Assembly (NCBI RefSeq): GCF_905404315.1
Contig: NC_066288.1
Coordinates: forward strand, 4,216,001-4,280,000
Origin: Leptidea sinapis
Taxonomy: Eukaryota; Arthropoda; Insecta; Lepidoptera; Pieridae
Reading direction: 5' to 3'
Length of the DNA: 64,000 nt
This document shows, piece by piece, positions 22,261-35,344 of the stretch. The stretch's first letter is position 1; every line of letters begins with the position of its first letter. The position numbers and the translations under genes are program-made. The notes under the pieces were generated by a model. The model was not told the DNA's origin. It worked only from the letters and a program-made list of their open reading frames with translations, and ran no database searches.

Positions 22261-22560
22261 TTTATGAAAATAAGGGACGAGACTAGCAGGACGTTCTGCT
22301 GATGGTAATTGATACGCCCTGCCCATTACAATGCAGTGCTGCTCAGGATTCTTGAAAAACCCCAAAAATTCTGAGTGGCACTACAACTGCTCTTGTCACC
22401 TTGAGACAAGATGTTAAGTTTGCCAAATAATTTTACTAGCTACGGCGCCCTTAGAGTGAAACACAGTAAAGCTTACATATTACTGCTTCACGGCAGAAAT
22501 AGGCGCCGTTGTGGTACCCATAATCTAGGCAGGGTCCTGTGCAAAGGAGCCGCCCACTAG
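22261..22560 (-). mobile_element. ~290-bp dispersed retroposon tail
   Basis: Reverse complement of the family at 8808: T-rich start and GCCCATTACAATGCAGTGC, ending at CTAGGCAGGGTCCTGTGCAAAGGAG. Confidence 0.8.
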
Positions 22561-23689
22561 TAAAACTTGTTTGCAATAAATTCACGATCGTGTTATTACC
22601 ATGTGCGAACAAGTAACCAACTCACTGGCAAGTTCTGCACATTTGAATAACAAAATATAGGGCAAATTTCAGCTTTATCAGCAGTCATAGCGAGTAAGCC
22701 GGGGGAAGGAAGCTATACTTGGTGGGGACAGGCAAATCGGGCCGTTCCCGGTACACTGCAGATAGGTAACACACTCAGCAAATTTCGTACCCGTATTTGA
22801 TATCGCGTGTGTAATGTTTGATAGCAGTGAGTTAAAGTTTATAGATGCCAAATATATTTGAAATTTTGAATTTCTATTAGCCCTGTTTCGAACAAGCAAT
22901 TTAATATTATTATTGAAATTGACACGTGTTGGTTATTTTTACCTTTGAACGCCGGCGTTGCTCATGTGGTCAGGTTTCAAGAGAGCGGATTTGATCATTC
23001 ATCGTCAGGGAACAGTAACTTTTTGATGTGAATTCTTCTTTAGATGCGTTGAGCACTTTTATTTTGTATATTTTAAGGTATTAAATGATACTCAGCTGCA
23101 GCCTTCGGCTTAGCAATGTGCTTCCGGCTAAAGTCGGCTAAGGGGCACTCCCTTAGCGGTAGGTAGGCGGAGTTAAATATACGAGAATAATTTCAACTTA
23201 CAAAGGTTATCAGTTTATGTTAGCCGCTGAAAATTAAATAACATATTAGTTATTTATGCAAGTGTTGTGTAATAAGGGGTATTAAAACACGAATGCAGGT
23301 TTATCTAGATAATAGTATCACATGAGTATTTTAATACCTAATTATGAACAGTTCCATACAAGACTTTATCTACACCCATAAAATGAATCCTCTATAAAAG
23401 ATTCTGAAACAGTTCGTATATTGCTAACTTAAAAAAATCCAGTCCTAGTTACTATAATATCATGCAAAGGAGTGTTATTATGAAAACGGATGATATAATG
23501 TTATACTGAATTTCATTACAACACTCGTTTGTATGATGTAATGGTAGCGAAACTCTGTAAGAACAAAGCGATGCACACGATTGTATGAAACGTGCAGTCA
23601 TTGATAGATTGACAGATGACGGCTATAATCTTGCAAAAAAAGTAGAAAAACCCAATCGGCCTTAAAAATAAATATGGTAAAAAGGCATA
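22561..23689. other. No gene seen
   Basis: Mixed AT-rich sequence. A GC-richer block near 22680-22790 and a CGGCTAA-rich block near 23095-23165 have no assignable frame. Confidence 0.4.
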
Positions 23690-24065
23690 AAAGGCATTTA
23701 TTTTCTCAAAATTGATTCCTTTAGAATTCTTTTTGATGTCATTTCTTATACTACTAGATACTACTACCGCCTCGGAAACAAATGGCGCTCTGAGAGAGAA
23801 GAAGCAACGCAAGAAACTCTCCCAGCATTCTTTTTTTTGCGCTCTTTTCAATAAAAATATACAATACTGTACAGTCATTTCTATCGCTATAAAATAATCG
23901 CAATCTAGTCCCAGGCTGTCCGATCATTTAGATATTGCAGTGGAGTAATAGGATTTACGACAGAGCCATTTTATTATTAAACATTTAAATTTATTTATAG
24001 ATAATGCCTCAACAGTGGCTGGGACTTTATTATAGAAGTGTACACATTTACCTTTAAAGCTATTA
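23690..24065 (-). mobile_element. LINE ORF2 extreme C-terminus plus 3' UTR (WD-stop family)
   Basis: On the minus strand the order is degraded ORF2 end (24065 to about 23915, with the YLNDRTAWD-type terminus broken), then 3' UTR with TTTCTTCTCTCTCAGAGCGC and a polyA-signal-like ATAAA region. Matches 46002-46435 and 54745-55215. Confidence 0.75.
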
Positions 24066-24599
24066 GAGGTATAATGTTATACCTAGGTACGAACCAAGAA
24101 TATACAAAATGGTTGTTTGTTTGTTGTTTACAAAAAAGACATTTTGCTGAAGATTGGTTTATTCGGACGTATGACGTTTCCTGCATTTATTTGCAGGACT
24201 GCCTGACATTCGAAAAAGTTGAGAATTATCATTGTATTGACAGTGTTGTCAGCGATAGAGTCAACATTTTGCATATTCTTGGTTTGTACTCAGGTATAAC
24301 TTTATACCAAGTTTATTTGTAAGGCCGCATACGGTCTCAAATTTAGCCGGATTATACATCGTCACCAAAATTAATGTTAATACATTGTGTAAAAACCAAA
24401 ACTGCAAGCGAAACAGTGATGATAATTAAGGCGTGACTCATTCATGTTTCAGTTAACATGGCCGACTGCCATATATGAATATAAAAATAAACTCAATATT
24501 TATATCAAATATATCATTTTCCTTTTCACCACAGTCCCTTCGTCATATATTTTTTTTTATTAAATTATTAATTATTCTTTGGTTCCTTAATATTTTCAT

Positions 24600-24834
24600 C
24601 AAAGCAAAATCTACTGAATAGATTTTGATGAAACTTAACAATAAAATAGATTTCACACCAGAATAACACATAGGCTATAATTTATAATACTATCGTGTGA
24701 ATTATACAAAATATAAAAGAAGTGTGATTGTTACTAATGAATACAACTAGCGCCATCTCTTATCAATCAACTTATCAGCAAGCAAAAGATCAATACAATT
24801 TATATGGCAAAACAACGTTTGCCGGGTCAGCTAG
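24600..24834 (+). mobile_element. Helitron 3' end
   Basis: AACAACGTTTGCCGGGTCAGCTAG at 24811-24834 followed by T is identical in type to the end at 13098. The 5' end is not clear. Confidence 0.6.
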
Positions 24835-25035
24835 TTTATTTATGACAGAAAGTCAACTCCGCGACGAGACAGGACAACGATAAGGTGGTATGAAGAGGCA
24901 CGGCGCCCCCTACTACCGGCGACGTGTTTTATTTAAGAATGTCACGGAAAAGAAAATCAGTTGCACGTCGTTTTGTGTTCTCATGCCACAACACGTTTCT
25001 CTTAATCTTCTTCTTAATCAATTTTAAACAATATG

Positions 25036-25568
25036 TTATGTTTTTAAAGTGATAACCCTAACTTCTAGGACCTCACTCCAGTTGTTAATAGTATTCTTCA
25101 ATAAATCACAAGGTAAAAATTTAATCAGTTCAGGTAACGTCTGTTGAATTTAGAACCGATTTCTTTCCATCAACAGTAGAAATAGTTCTACGACGACTTC
25201 GGACAGTAATTTCGCGGATACGGATCGGACTCTGATCGAACGTAGTGCGAAAGCGCTCTGACGGTTGACACACGACTAAGGAGTAATATGTGCTTACATT
25301 GTCTTTAAGCACACTTTAACCGTTCCGCTATCAGACTGCGAATGATATTGTCCTGATATGCTTGTAGAAAGTCATTCTTAAAATCTTAAAAAAATTTATT
25401 AATACACAAAAAAAATTTGAAAAATAAAATTTTATGAACGATGCGGGATTCGAACCCACTGTACTGTACTGATACTGTCCGAATCGGGTTCTAAATTCAA
25501 CAGACGTTACCTGAACTGATTAAATTTTTACCTTGTGATTTATTGAAGAATACTATTAACAACTGGAG
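25036..25568. mobile_element. Insertion with ~85-bp inverted arms inside a tRNA-like repeat
   Basis: The arms 25076-25159 and 25484-25568 are near-perfect reverse complements (CTCCAGTTGTTAATAGTATT...). A tRNA-like element tail (AAAGTGATAACCCT, 25056-25069) is interrupted and appears to resume near 25395 (TTAATACACAAA...GATGCGGGATTCGAAC). The centre (25165-25262) contains GATACGGATCGGACTCTGAT, which recurs at 54405. It is a nested structure and boundaries are approximate. Confidence 0.6.
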
Positions 25569-25569
25569 T

Positions 25570-27289
25570 AATACAGCAATGTATAAATATAGTAGTCGAA
25601 CTTAGTCGAAATATTTTTATTCATAACTTTATACGATAAAACAGTAGATATCTATAACAGTTACGAGTCTAAATCACGAAACCGTAAAGGAGCCTTCTTG
25701 TTAGAATTCATAGATAAAAAAAATGTAAATTAATTAATGCAGTAGCTTCAATGAGCATGGTTAGTTCACTCATGGATGTTACTTCGCTGTAGCACTTGTA
25801 ACACGAGGGCTTTCAAGAGCTACTTCACAGCTCGTGTTTCCAGTTCTCTGTACTGACATTCAATTACGTACTATTTCTTAGGGTTCGTTACTACCAAATG
25901 AAACAACGGATCTCGTAGTTTTCCCCGCGGAACTTTATCTCAGGACGTCGACATTTACGATAACCTACAGAGTTTATTTTTGAAGTGAAACTTCTTTATC
26001 GACACACGAGAGAAATTTTTATCGGTTACGCGCCATTTTGTTTTTGTTGTCAATTATAACAGTGTTGACAGCTGTCAGGTGAAGTTGGCAGATACTGTAC
26101 CAACATTTGTCGTATCTTTTCATTTCGTTAAAATAAAAGTACGAAAACTGATTAATATCTATTATTTATTTTACTAAGCGAACTAACTTTGATCACTTTT
26201 AAGCTGAAAATAAAACTCAAATTGTTTTCATTCGAATCGGATTAAGTAGAGCCCGTGAAAAGTACAAGTAACTTACCAATGTCACTAAAACCAGACCGTT
26301 AAGTTGTAATAAATGAAGCCGTTTGACAATCTACCGGTTAATTATTATAACATCACTAGTGAAATTGTTATATTATTATTAAATATTAATTAAAATTATT
26401 ATTGTATATCTTTTTATTATTTAATTATCTTTTGAAATTTTCTTAAATACTAAGCATAAGTTACTTACTGATAATATAAAAATCTCATTTCAGTAAAGTC
26501 AAAGTTTATAAACATCAGATCGAACAGGATTAATACGACGCTCGTCCGGGAAAGAAACCTTATAAAAGTTAAAAAATGACCGGTTTGATGCAGCGTTGAG
26601 ATTGTACAAAGCTATCATATTTCAGTTTTATCGGAAAGAGGTTTGTGGTTTGCAAACCTCTTCCCGTGCAATCTGGCTGTTTAGCTTCGATCATTGCCCA
26701 CAAAAAGTACGAACGAACCAAACATCGAGTATCTTCATAATACCGTGGCTGATTGAGATCTCTATATCATGTTCATCATTCTATTCTATTCTTTCTAGTG
26801 TCTTCTGTGGAAGGGGCACCACAACTCGCCAATGTCACGTTTCAGTAGACCAACAAGCTTAGAGTGTGTCATTTGATCGGTGTAAACGAATTTATAAGTG
26901 ATTATAGTAATGACCGGTGCCCAGAATCAAAACAGATTTATTTTCTTATTATACCTGAAACAAATATACATGCTGTTAGATTATAATGGACAAACACTGA
27001 TAATATTACTTATATAAAACATTTATTGTGTTAGTTATAACTTAATATTATTCATGTTCATAATTTTCCGGCCTCTTATTCAAGTATAATTTGTTTAATT
27101 TTGATTGACATTGATTTAAATAAGAGTCAAACATTGTTTAATGAATTTCATAACTTTAGAATTACGCGTAGGATATGGATAAATTGCTTTCGCAAGAAAT
27201 TAATTTTTAAATGTGAAAAAAATTTTTGGAAATTGAAATATTTGAAAAGCAATACCGTATTTGACGTTGACGTATATCAGCAAATGACA
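25570..27289. other. No gene seen
   Basis: AT-rich. The 88-aa frame at 26596-26862 is not protein-like. GACAGCTGTCA occurs at 26068 and at 21964, each near CCATTTTG; no function is inferred. Confidence 0.4.
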
Positions 27290-27840
27290 ATTTTTAACCG
27301 ACTTCAAAAAGGAGGAGGTTATCAATTCGATCGGTATTTTTTTAAGTATTAACACCGATTACTCTGAGATTTATGATCTGATTTACGTAATCTTTATTTA
27401 GATCGATGCAGAATAGATGCCATTTGGTCCCATTTTACATAGTTTGGCCCAGTAGTTTTCATTTTATAAACATTTTTTATAAAAGTTTTTGTTTACCTCG
27501 ATGATATAATTGTTTTTTGTGTAAGGCTTTTTTAGGAGTTTTCATTCAGGTTGATTATATATTATAATTATTAACTGACACTAAAAAGTCAAAATTCAAA
27601 AAAACTACGTTTAAATAACTAAAAATTTAATTTAATACACCTTTACCTTTTATATTAATAAAATACTATTATTTGTATGTGCTACATATTGATAGCGTTG
27701 AAGTCGGTGCCAAGCCAAATGTAAGTACCTTCACTCGCCACGCGTGACTTTAAGCGGGATAGCGAACAAAACAACCCAAGCGTATAGACACGCGTGGCCA
27801 GACAACCTTAATAATTACAGTAAGTAAGCTGTGTATAATA
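27290..27840. repeat. Dispersed repeat with GACTTCAAAAAGGAGGAGG motif
   Basis: CCGACTTCAAAAAGGAGGAGG at 27298, ATGCCATTTGGTCCCATTTTA at 27417, and CACGCGTGACTTTAAGCGG / GACACGCGTGGCCAGACA at 27738-27806. All three blocks reappear, mainly inverted, at 62440-63095. The palindromic ACGCGTG pair suggests a fold-back DNA element. Confidence 0.65.
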
Positions 27841-30800
27841 TTAAGTTTTATTTTGTTATGGTATAGGATTTCGGCGACTCCTGGTTTTAACAGTAGGTAT
27901 TATCTCCTGTATTTAAATCTATCGATAGTACGACATACGAACAAACAACTGCCACCTAGCTCTTGAATTGTCTTGAGTTTATCCAATTGCATACTTATAG
28001 TGGTTTACCACTGAATCTGTGTTTTAACACCATATTCCATTCTCGTGAATTAATTAATTCATTTCAATTAATTCATTCAAAACTTATTTTTTCGAGGTTA
28101 ATAATTATTAACCTCGAAAAAATAAGTGATATGGCGGGAAAATTATCAGTGTGCAACATTATAAATGCCATCCAAATTTGGGTTCAAAAAATTAAAAAAA
28201 TTTATGGTCAGTCTATCATACTTAATATTTTCAGTTTGGATATATTTTGACATAGGAATTAAATTTTATATGCACTCATAACCTAATATAAGCGTATGTG
28301 AGCGTATGTCTTGATCTTCCTTTGATAACACCGACGAAGATCACTAGATGTCGCTGCAACTATACTAGAACAGATTAGAACTCACTTTAAGAATTTTTAG
28401 AAAATCTTATAGAAAGTTATCAAACTGACCAACTAATCGCATTTGCCGGCTCGATCCTTAGATATTCACGAATGTCTAAGGGTCGAGGAAACTAACCTAA
28501 CCAACATCTAGGGCCTCTTTCGCGGGGTGACGGGTCGGCTCTCGAGTCATGAAAAATTGAAACCCCGTACCCATAACACGAAAAAGCAACGAAATTTAGG
28601 GTTATACATTATTAAAAGCTGATATGTTTGTATTTTAATATTGTATTAAATAATATTATATTATTATATTAATAATAGAAATGAAATCTGTTATTTGTTT
28701 ATGGTTCAAAAATTCAGTAGGTCAGTTTACAATAAATACAAACCTTTTGTTGTCTTCTGATATTTTTTTATTTTACTACATATTAAAATTTGTTATATTA
28801 AACAATAACCGCAAATTACTTTGATTCCAATGTCAAACAACAGTCGGCAATATTGATTTTAGCACATTCAGTTGTTTTCAGACGGTGGCGACGGGGTACT
28901 GCGGGGTGAGAGGGGAATGGTGGCGCGGGAGGGTGGCGAAGGGGAGACTCGGCTCGGAGTAGCTCGAGTGGAAACAGTAAATGCCAACTCCCTCCACATG
29001 TGAATATTTAATAGCTGAATTCATGTTGAATCATACAGGATTAACGGCAGAGCGAGTCAATCATTTACTCACACTGATATATCACAACATTAACCCTTAA
29101 TTTCTAATGATAAGGCTCGCTTTGTAATTGGGACACATCATATTTATCATAACTATTGTTTAGAAGACTGACAACGTATATTGCAGTATTATTCCTAATT
29201 TAAAAAAGATATATTTCAGTCACATTGTATTATAGAAGCTACGTAAAATTTTTGAAAGTCATTCATCTTTTCATATAAAACTCACACATGTTACCAATGT
29301 CCCGCTTATAGGTAGCACTCACCTGCGCATTGGGTGGATTCCTCTAAGTGCAAATTAAAATAATTGAATAGTAATTATCCTAAAAAGAAATGCAGTGACC
29401 GTAGAAACTTTCGAAGGCACATTTTCTTTTCAGTTGACAAATACTATCATAACTTACTTTGTACTGTAATATTATGTGTCGGGTTTGAAGAGTGTGGATA
29501 CTCTACATCTTAAGTCGTTTTATGATGTGTTATAACTCAGATAATACTGTTGTTTTAATTGGCAGTATATGCCTATTAACATCAAGTCATTTTCTGCATT
29601 ATCAGAGAGTTTTGTCACTATGCCCCTACATAAATAGATTATTTTTTACATAATATAGCTTTGGTAAAAATACTGCTATAAAAAAAATGTATCGTAAAAA
29701 ATAAATTAACATCTAAGGCCTATTATAATGTGAAGATTATTTTAATGATAAAGATAGTTGAAATTAATGTTCTAAATTTATTGTTAATGAATATTGTTAT
29801 ATTCATTTGAATATTATTGTAACTTTTGTACTTCATCCTGACTTACACTAAATAACTTATAAAGTTTTACAGTGAACAATGATTGTTTTTATCAGAAAAA
29901 ATTTGAATATTCAAGTAGCTTGGTAGGTGTTGCTTACAAAGAAAATAAAGAATATAACCTTTTCATGTTTTTTTTATAGCATTAGTAAACCTGTCATCAA
30001 GTTTGCACTTAAAACTTCTTGGGTGAAGTTGTAGATCATGTCAGTTATAACCGGAAACCGGCTGTGGTTCGCGGCATCTGGCAAAGTGAATCTACAACGC
30101 AGCGAATGTCATGTGTTGTCAACCTATCCGTTAAAATACTATTAGATCTTTATAAAAATAAATACGACTTTCCTATACAAAAGTTTAATTAGTAGCACAT
30201 AATTATGCTCAGTAGCTGTAATTCAAATTATAATTCTTAATACAAAGAACAAATACAATACTTATAAAATTATACATTCACATTAAAGTTGAAATTTCCA
30301 AAAATCCTATTTTATCATGATTACTTTATAACAGAAACTTAGGATTGGTTTATTTATTTGCCTAAATATAAAGTAAAAGACAGACTATTGAATACATTGT
30401 ACAGTTATCACATATAAATCTATAATCTGTGATTTAAATCGTTTTAAATACCTTTATTCTGTGAAAGTATAATATGAGTACAATCGCCTATCAAACATTT
30501 ATTGAGATATTTTTATTTGATGTGGAACAACAAAATGTTGAGCTAGTAATATAAAATAAAATTATGCATTTTGAATAACATATATGGAAAGACAAATATA
30601 TAAAAGTGAAAAATTAATAATGAGTTAACCTGTCAGAGGTTGCTAATATTTATAATGCTAATATGTTAACTTTGAGTTTCTATTTCATATTGCAGTTATT
30701 AATATTACTGATACGTCAGTACTCCATAAATTACTCAATCTATTCTTAAACCGTAAAAACAGAAACAAAACTGGAAACAGGAGTTCAATTAAATTCCTTT

Positions 30801-30956
30801 GAATTTTCTATGGTACTCACCATTCTTTTGTGACTATTTCTTATAACTAGTTCGAAATTTCGGGTACAAGTATATCGTAAATATGCATTCAAACATTTAT
30901 AAGATCTACTTTTATAAAATATTTAATTCATATCATCATCATATTACATCGAACAC
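27841..30956. other. 3.1 kb without a recognisable gene
   Basis: Mostly AT-rich. A 28064-28130 inverted repeat (TTATTTTTTCGAGGTTAATAA on both sides of a TTATTAACC centre) forms a hairpin. A G-rich block is at 28879-28975. No coding frame is supported. Confidence 0.4.
28879..28975. other. GC- and purine-rich island
   Basis: About 97 bp of G-rich sequence (GGTGGCGACGGGG, GGGTGGCGAAGGGGAGACTC) in strongly AT-rich DNA. It could be a regulatory island or an upstream exon or 5' UTR. No frame is assignable. Confidence 0.35.
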
Positions 30957-31245
30957 CAGTGGGAGGCTCCTTTGCACAGGATGCCGGCTAGATTATGGGT
31001 ACCTTAACGGCGTCTTTTTCTGCCGTGAAGCAGTAATGTGTAAGCATTACTGTGTTTCGGTCTGAAGGGCGCCGTAGCTAGTGAAATTACTGGGCAAATG
31101 AGACTTAACATGTTATGTCTCAAGCTGACGAGCGCAGTTGTAGTGCACTCAGAATTTTTGGAGTTTTTCAAGAATCCTGAGCGGCACTGCATTGTAATGG
31201 GCAGGGCTTATCAATTACCATCATCTGAACGTCCTGCTCGTCTTG
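30957..31245 (+). mobile_element. ~290-bp dispersed retroposon tail
   Basis: CCAGTGGGAGGCTCCTTTGC to CGTCCTGCTCGTCTTGTC. A near full-length copy. Confidence 0.85.
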
Positions 31246-32111
31246 TCATTTATTATGATAACAAAAAACATTGCGATGTATGTAAAAAACTAGTATTATG
31301 TGAATTCAAAGCTAACAATATGATTGGGCAGCCCTATATAGTTAAGTGCATGAAAGAAATACTTCAAAACCATCTTTGGATGTAAAAGTAAAGTAAAATA
31401 GTCTATTAACACTCGACAGTTGCAGTGTGCACACACCCTAAATGCTTTAATATTCATTATTATGTTTCTGGGTCCAAACTCCGACTTTATGAGGCAAGAG
31501 CCCGTTATATCTTGTCTTAAATAATTGATTCCCGCCCCAGATATAAGATTTATCATGTTTATTTATATGGTACGTGACAGATATGTCCAATGGGTTTTAG
31601 CAACAAGACAACACTGGGGATATAAAATCGGGGCACGTTTTGCTTGACATACATTTTAGATTGTGAATTGGTTTATAAATTAGGTTAGAGGTGCGATTTT
31701 TAGGTGGGATCGAATTCAAAGTCCGGTGATGGAGAATGAATGTCAAATACGACAATTTGTCATTTTCTAATATATAGAGGAGGTATATTATAATAAGAAA
31801 AAACCTACATTATAAAGTGCGCAGTGCTTCGAAATCTTACGTTCAAAATATTCATTCAAAAAGCTTCCTACTTTCTGTTTCTTAAATTTAAATTTTCATA
31901 TTTTTTAATAGTATTATAACAGTATCGATTGCCACTACTATAAACCATTATTTAATTACGATAAGAACATATAAATCAAATATTAATTTCAGTTCTATTT
32001 CATCTTCTTATAATTTAAGATAATAAGATTAAAAAACAAAAAACAAGTGCCCAACAAAATTTAACCCGCGTTTCCTCACCACAAACTTTAATAACTAAAA
32101 CATATTGTGTA
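31246..32111. other. No gene seen
   Basis: AT-rich. No repeat ends recognised. Confidence 0.4.
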
Positions 32112-32491
32112 TTAGCTGACCCCGCAAACTTCGTACTGCCTCAATCGATAAAAAAAGACCTTAACTTTTGTATGAAATAAGCTTAAAACAATCCTTTTTT
32201 TATAAAAACAAATAAAAAAATGTTCGGTATTTACCTCCTGAGAAAGTTAGAAAGATATAAAAATTCAAATTAGATATTTTAGTTTGATTTCTGAACGACG
32301 GGGGACACATCAAAGAAAAGAATTAGAATCGTTGTTTCTAATAAATTCCGAGCATTTTCATATTTATTCACCTTTTAAACCTTTCCTGGACTTCCACAAA
32401 TAATTCAAAACCAAAATTAGCCAAATCGGTCCAGCCGTTCTCGAGTTTTAGCGAGACTAACGAACAACTAATTCATTTTTATATATTTAGA
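32112..32491 (-). mobile_element. Non-autonomous Helitron (380 bp, reverse orientation)
   Basis: On the minus strand it starts TCTAAATATATAAAAATG, contains TCTCGAGTTTTAGCG-type sequence and CGGTCCAGC (plus-strand sense), and ends TTTGCGGGGTCAGCTAA (CTRR type). Closely related to 47149-47517. Confidence 0.8.
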
Positions 32492-32844
32492 TTTGTGGGT
32501 AGCATTATACCGCTGGAAATCGACCTCGTCTATACTTAAAAAATATTAAAGGCATCAAAACTATGTCAAACTCAAATAATATTAGTTGTCGCCACTTGTA
32601 AACAAAACATAACTTAAGCGTTTAATTTTATAACTATATTTCAAACACGAAACGAGTCCGTGCAGATTGCCTAGCTTCCTAGCGACATGAAAATGTTTTT
32701 CTCCGTGGAATAAATGCATGAAGTGAATGCAACGAGGACGTCTATATATAGTTATATGTACGTTCATCTGGTTGAGATAAAAAGTTGAAATGTGTTCCGC
32801 TGGCAGGGGATAATGATCGTGTGTAAATGACGGGCGTTCGGAGC

Positions 32845-32885
32845 GCGAGAGGGGGGGGGGCAGGGGAGGGGGGGGGGGAGCGGGA
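32845..32885 (+). other. Poly-G tracts, potential G-quadruplex
   Basis: Three G runs of about 10, 4 and 12 bases (32851-32878) lie in a short GC-rich patch next to GCGAGAG and GAGCGGGACGG. They are very unusual in this AT-rich window. Confidence 0.7.
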
Positions 32886-33189
32886 CGGAACTACAGATAC
32901 ATTTCCGCTGCTCGCGTCGTTATTTTAATCTATTAAATGTAACTCGATTAAAATTATACGTTTGTTTTTTGTACAGATTCGGTTCTATCTTCTGTTTTGT
33001 TAAGTATCGTTAACAAGCGAACGAAGAATTGATCCTCCTCCTCGCGTCGTTTTCCTCATTACTGAGAGTCGAGACTCCCCCGCAGCATCACTTTTTCTTG
33101 TACGATTTTCCTACATCTGCTGCGATCCTTAGCTTCAGGTCATTGTCATTTGTTACAGATATTCTACAGAACAACTTTACCTTGAGTGC

Positions 33190-33995
33190 GGTTTACTCTC
33201 TGTGAGGAAACTGTTTCTGAAACATGTTTTAATCAGAAAACATAAAGAAGTACCATATCTCGTAAATAATAAACAAAGTAGGAGGCAACCTAACGTAACT
33301 AAAGTCCCTCGAACAAAAACAAAGTTTGCTAGCGCACAATACAATAGTCTCTCAGCTCAAATTTACAATAAAATAAATAAAAAACTACATATCCACTCAA
33401 AACAATATAACGATTGTAAAAAAATCGTAGAGAAGTGGTTAAAGTCTCTCGACTATGAGGCAACGGAGATTTTACTTAAACAACTTAAATAATGTACAGA
33501 GTATAATAACTTATCCAATGTTTACATAGATCAGACAGAAAATATTCCACACGCACTTAACATATATACACGCACACAACACTCACAAAACACACACAGT
33601 ATCGCACGCACACACACACTCACACATAGTTACACATATTTATCATTTATGTTTATAATAATAAAAAGTGACTTACATGTTCGATAAGAATTAAAAATCG
33701 TAATTGTAAATCTTTGTCGCTGTAATTGTTAAGGTGTTCAAAAGTAACTTTCCAAATATTTAAATTGTTAATTTATATTCATTTCATAACCTTTTTAAAT
33801 TTATATTCATTTCATAACTTTATTATTATTTCACCACCATGTCAATAAAACTTTTGTTAAATATAACACATTGCTGAATTGGAAGAGCGGAGACACCTGG
33901 TACAGGCATTATTTGCTTAAAAGGTGACTCCGGCCACTAGCTGCTGTAAACTATGATTTTAAGAGAAATAAATTATTATTATTATATTATTGTGG
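33190..33995 (+). mobile_element. LINE ORF2 C-terminus with 3' UTR and ATT tail
   Basis: The frame 33202-33492 (96 aa) is open and Lys-rich. It contains the TKFASAQYNSLSAQIYNKIN and KWLKSLDYEATEILL segments and ends at TAA 33490. A CA-rich UTR (33560-33640), GGAGCGGAGACACC-type sequence near 33880-33950 and a terminal TTATTATTATTATATTATT tail follow, a typical LINE 3' architecture. The related copy is at 5419-5781. Confidence 0.7.
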
Positions 33996-33999
33996 GCGT

Positions 34000-34430
34000 T
34001 GATATTCAGAGAAGACTGCGTCCTCTGGGATGTTTGCCATATATCTTGCCTGTCACCATCAGCTGTTGAAGATTGTGACCCTCTTTACGAGCAATATGTC
34101 CGAAGAATTCCAGCAGCCTACGATGGCATACAGTGGAAAGTCTAGTTTTGACATTAAGCTGTCTCAGAATAGACACGTTGGTGCGAAAGGCGGTCCATGG
34201 AATCTGTAGCATTTTTCTCCAACTCCACATTTCAAAGGCGTGTATTCGGTCCGAGTAGGCTTTTTTCAGAGAAAACCAGCGAAGTCACCGATTTGGTTTT
34301 AGTTTTTCGCGTGATGTTACGGTCTCGCCATATCTTATGCAACTGGGACATTGCATTTTTAGGCATCCCTATACGTCTCCTTAGCTCTTTTAAGAATCTC
34401 TTAAGAATTTATCGAAATACGTAATCGTAC
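34000..34430 (-). pseudogene. LINE reverse transcriptase C-terminal remnant (RTE/CRE-like endonuclease-RT family)
   Basis: The minus-strand frame 34230-34006 (74 aa) contains MWSWRKMLQIPWTAFRTN, then RLLEFFGHIARKEGHN and LMVTGKIYGKHPRGRS. This set is typical of the region after the RT thumb in RTE-type LINEs. Upstream (34424-34231) is a frameshifted continuation ending near AYSDRIHAFEMW. It has at least one frameshift and no intact RT core. Confidence 0.75.
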
Positions 34431-35028
34431 GTAAATACTTAATTTCCAATTCAATCTTTTAGTTTCTTTTCTTTTTCTACTATTTTTGGATGGTCACTTT
34501 TAAGTGTTGTCTACAGCTACTGTCAACAGGTCGACTTGGTAGGTACCTACTGAAAATCAGTGTTGGAAATCATTTCCAAAAATACTGAGTGGCTGTCCTT
34601 TTCATGACGCCATATTTTTTATTTGTTAATTTTACTTTGTATATATGTTATGTGTTTTGTGTTGTCATGAATAAATGCATACTTTACTTTACTTTACTTA
34701 TTTGAAAATGCTTTTTACCTCCATTTTGAAGGGAATTGTTGTTTTAAACAAATATTAGTTGATTTATGTGAGTTGCTGGTACCAATAACACAAGTTAGAT
34801 ATTATCATAGCTACCAGAGTTTAACTTTAAATAAGTCTTGTGGATCTCTGTTTTAGTGAAATAAAGTTAATGTCATTATTTTTTCGTTGTTTGCATCGTT
34901 ATTTTTTAATCTATGCTAACTTTATAAGAGGCAATAAGCTGTTTTAATTAATTCATATTATATTTCTTGTTATTACTTGCGTTAACTACATATCAGTCTC
35001 TATTTATTGTAATTCCTATATTATAGTC
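34431..35028. other. No gene seen
   Basis: AT-rich. A short (TTTAC)n run is at 34681-34699. No recognised gene. Confidence 0.4.
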
Positions 35029-35344
35029 TTTTTTTATGAAAATACGGGACGCGACGAGCAGAACGTTCAGCTGATGGTAATTGATACGCCCTGCCCATTC
35101 CAATGCAGTGCCGCTCAGGATTCTTGGAAAGCCCAAAAATTCTGAGCGGCACTACAATTGCGCTCGTCATCTTGAGACATAAGATGTTAAGTCTCATTTG
35201 CCCAGTAATTTCAGTAGCTACGGCGGCCTTCAGACCAAAATACAATAATGCTTAAACATTACTGCTTCACGGCAGAATTTGAGAATAGGCGCCGTTGTGG
35301 TACCCATAATCTAGCCGGCTTCCTGTGCAAAGGAGTCTCCCACT
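35029..35344 (-). mobile_element. ~290-bp dispersed retroposon tail
   Basis: TTTTTTATGAAAATACGGGACG (the A tail on the minus strand) to GCAAAGGAGTCTCCCACTGG. Full length, with a small GAGAAT-type insertion. Confidence 0.85.

Noticed and set aside
23516..23878. 120-aa minus-strand gene
   Set aside because: Read through the LINE 3' UTR (EWCESF/LRAPF-like residues recur only because the UTR is repeated) and unique flank; no independent coding support.
34197..34424. 75-aa plus-strand gene
   Set aside because: Antisense to the LINE reverse transcriptase remnant at 34000-34430.
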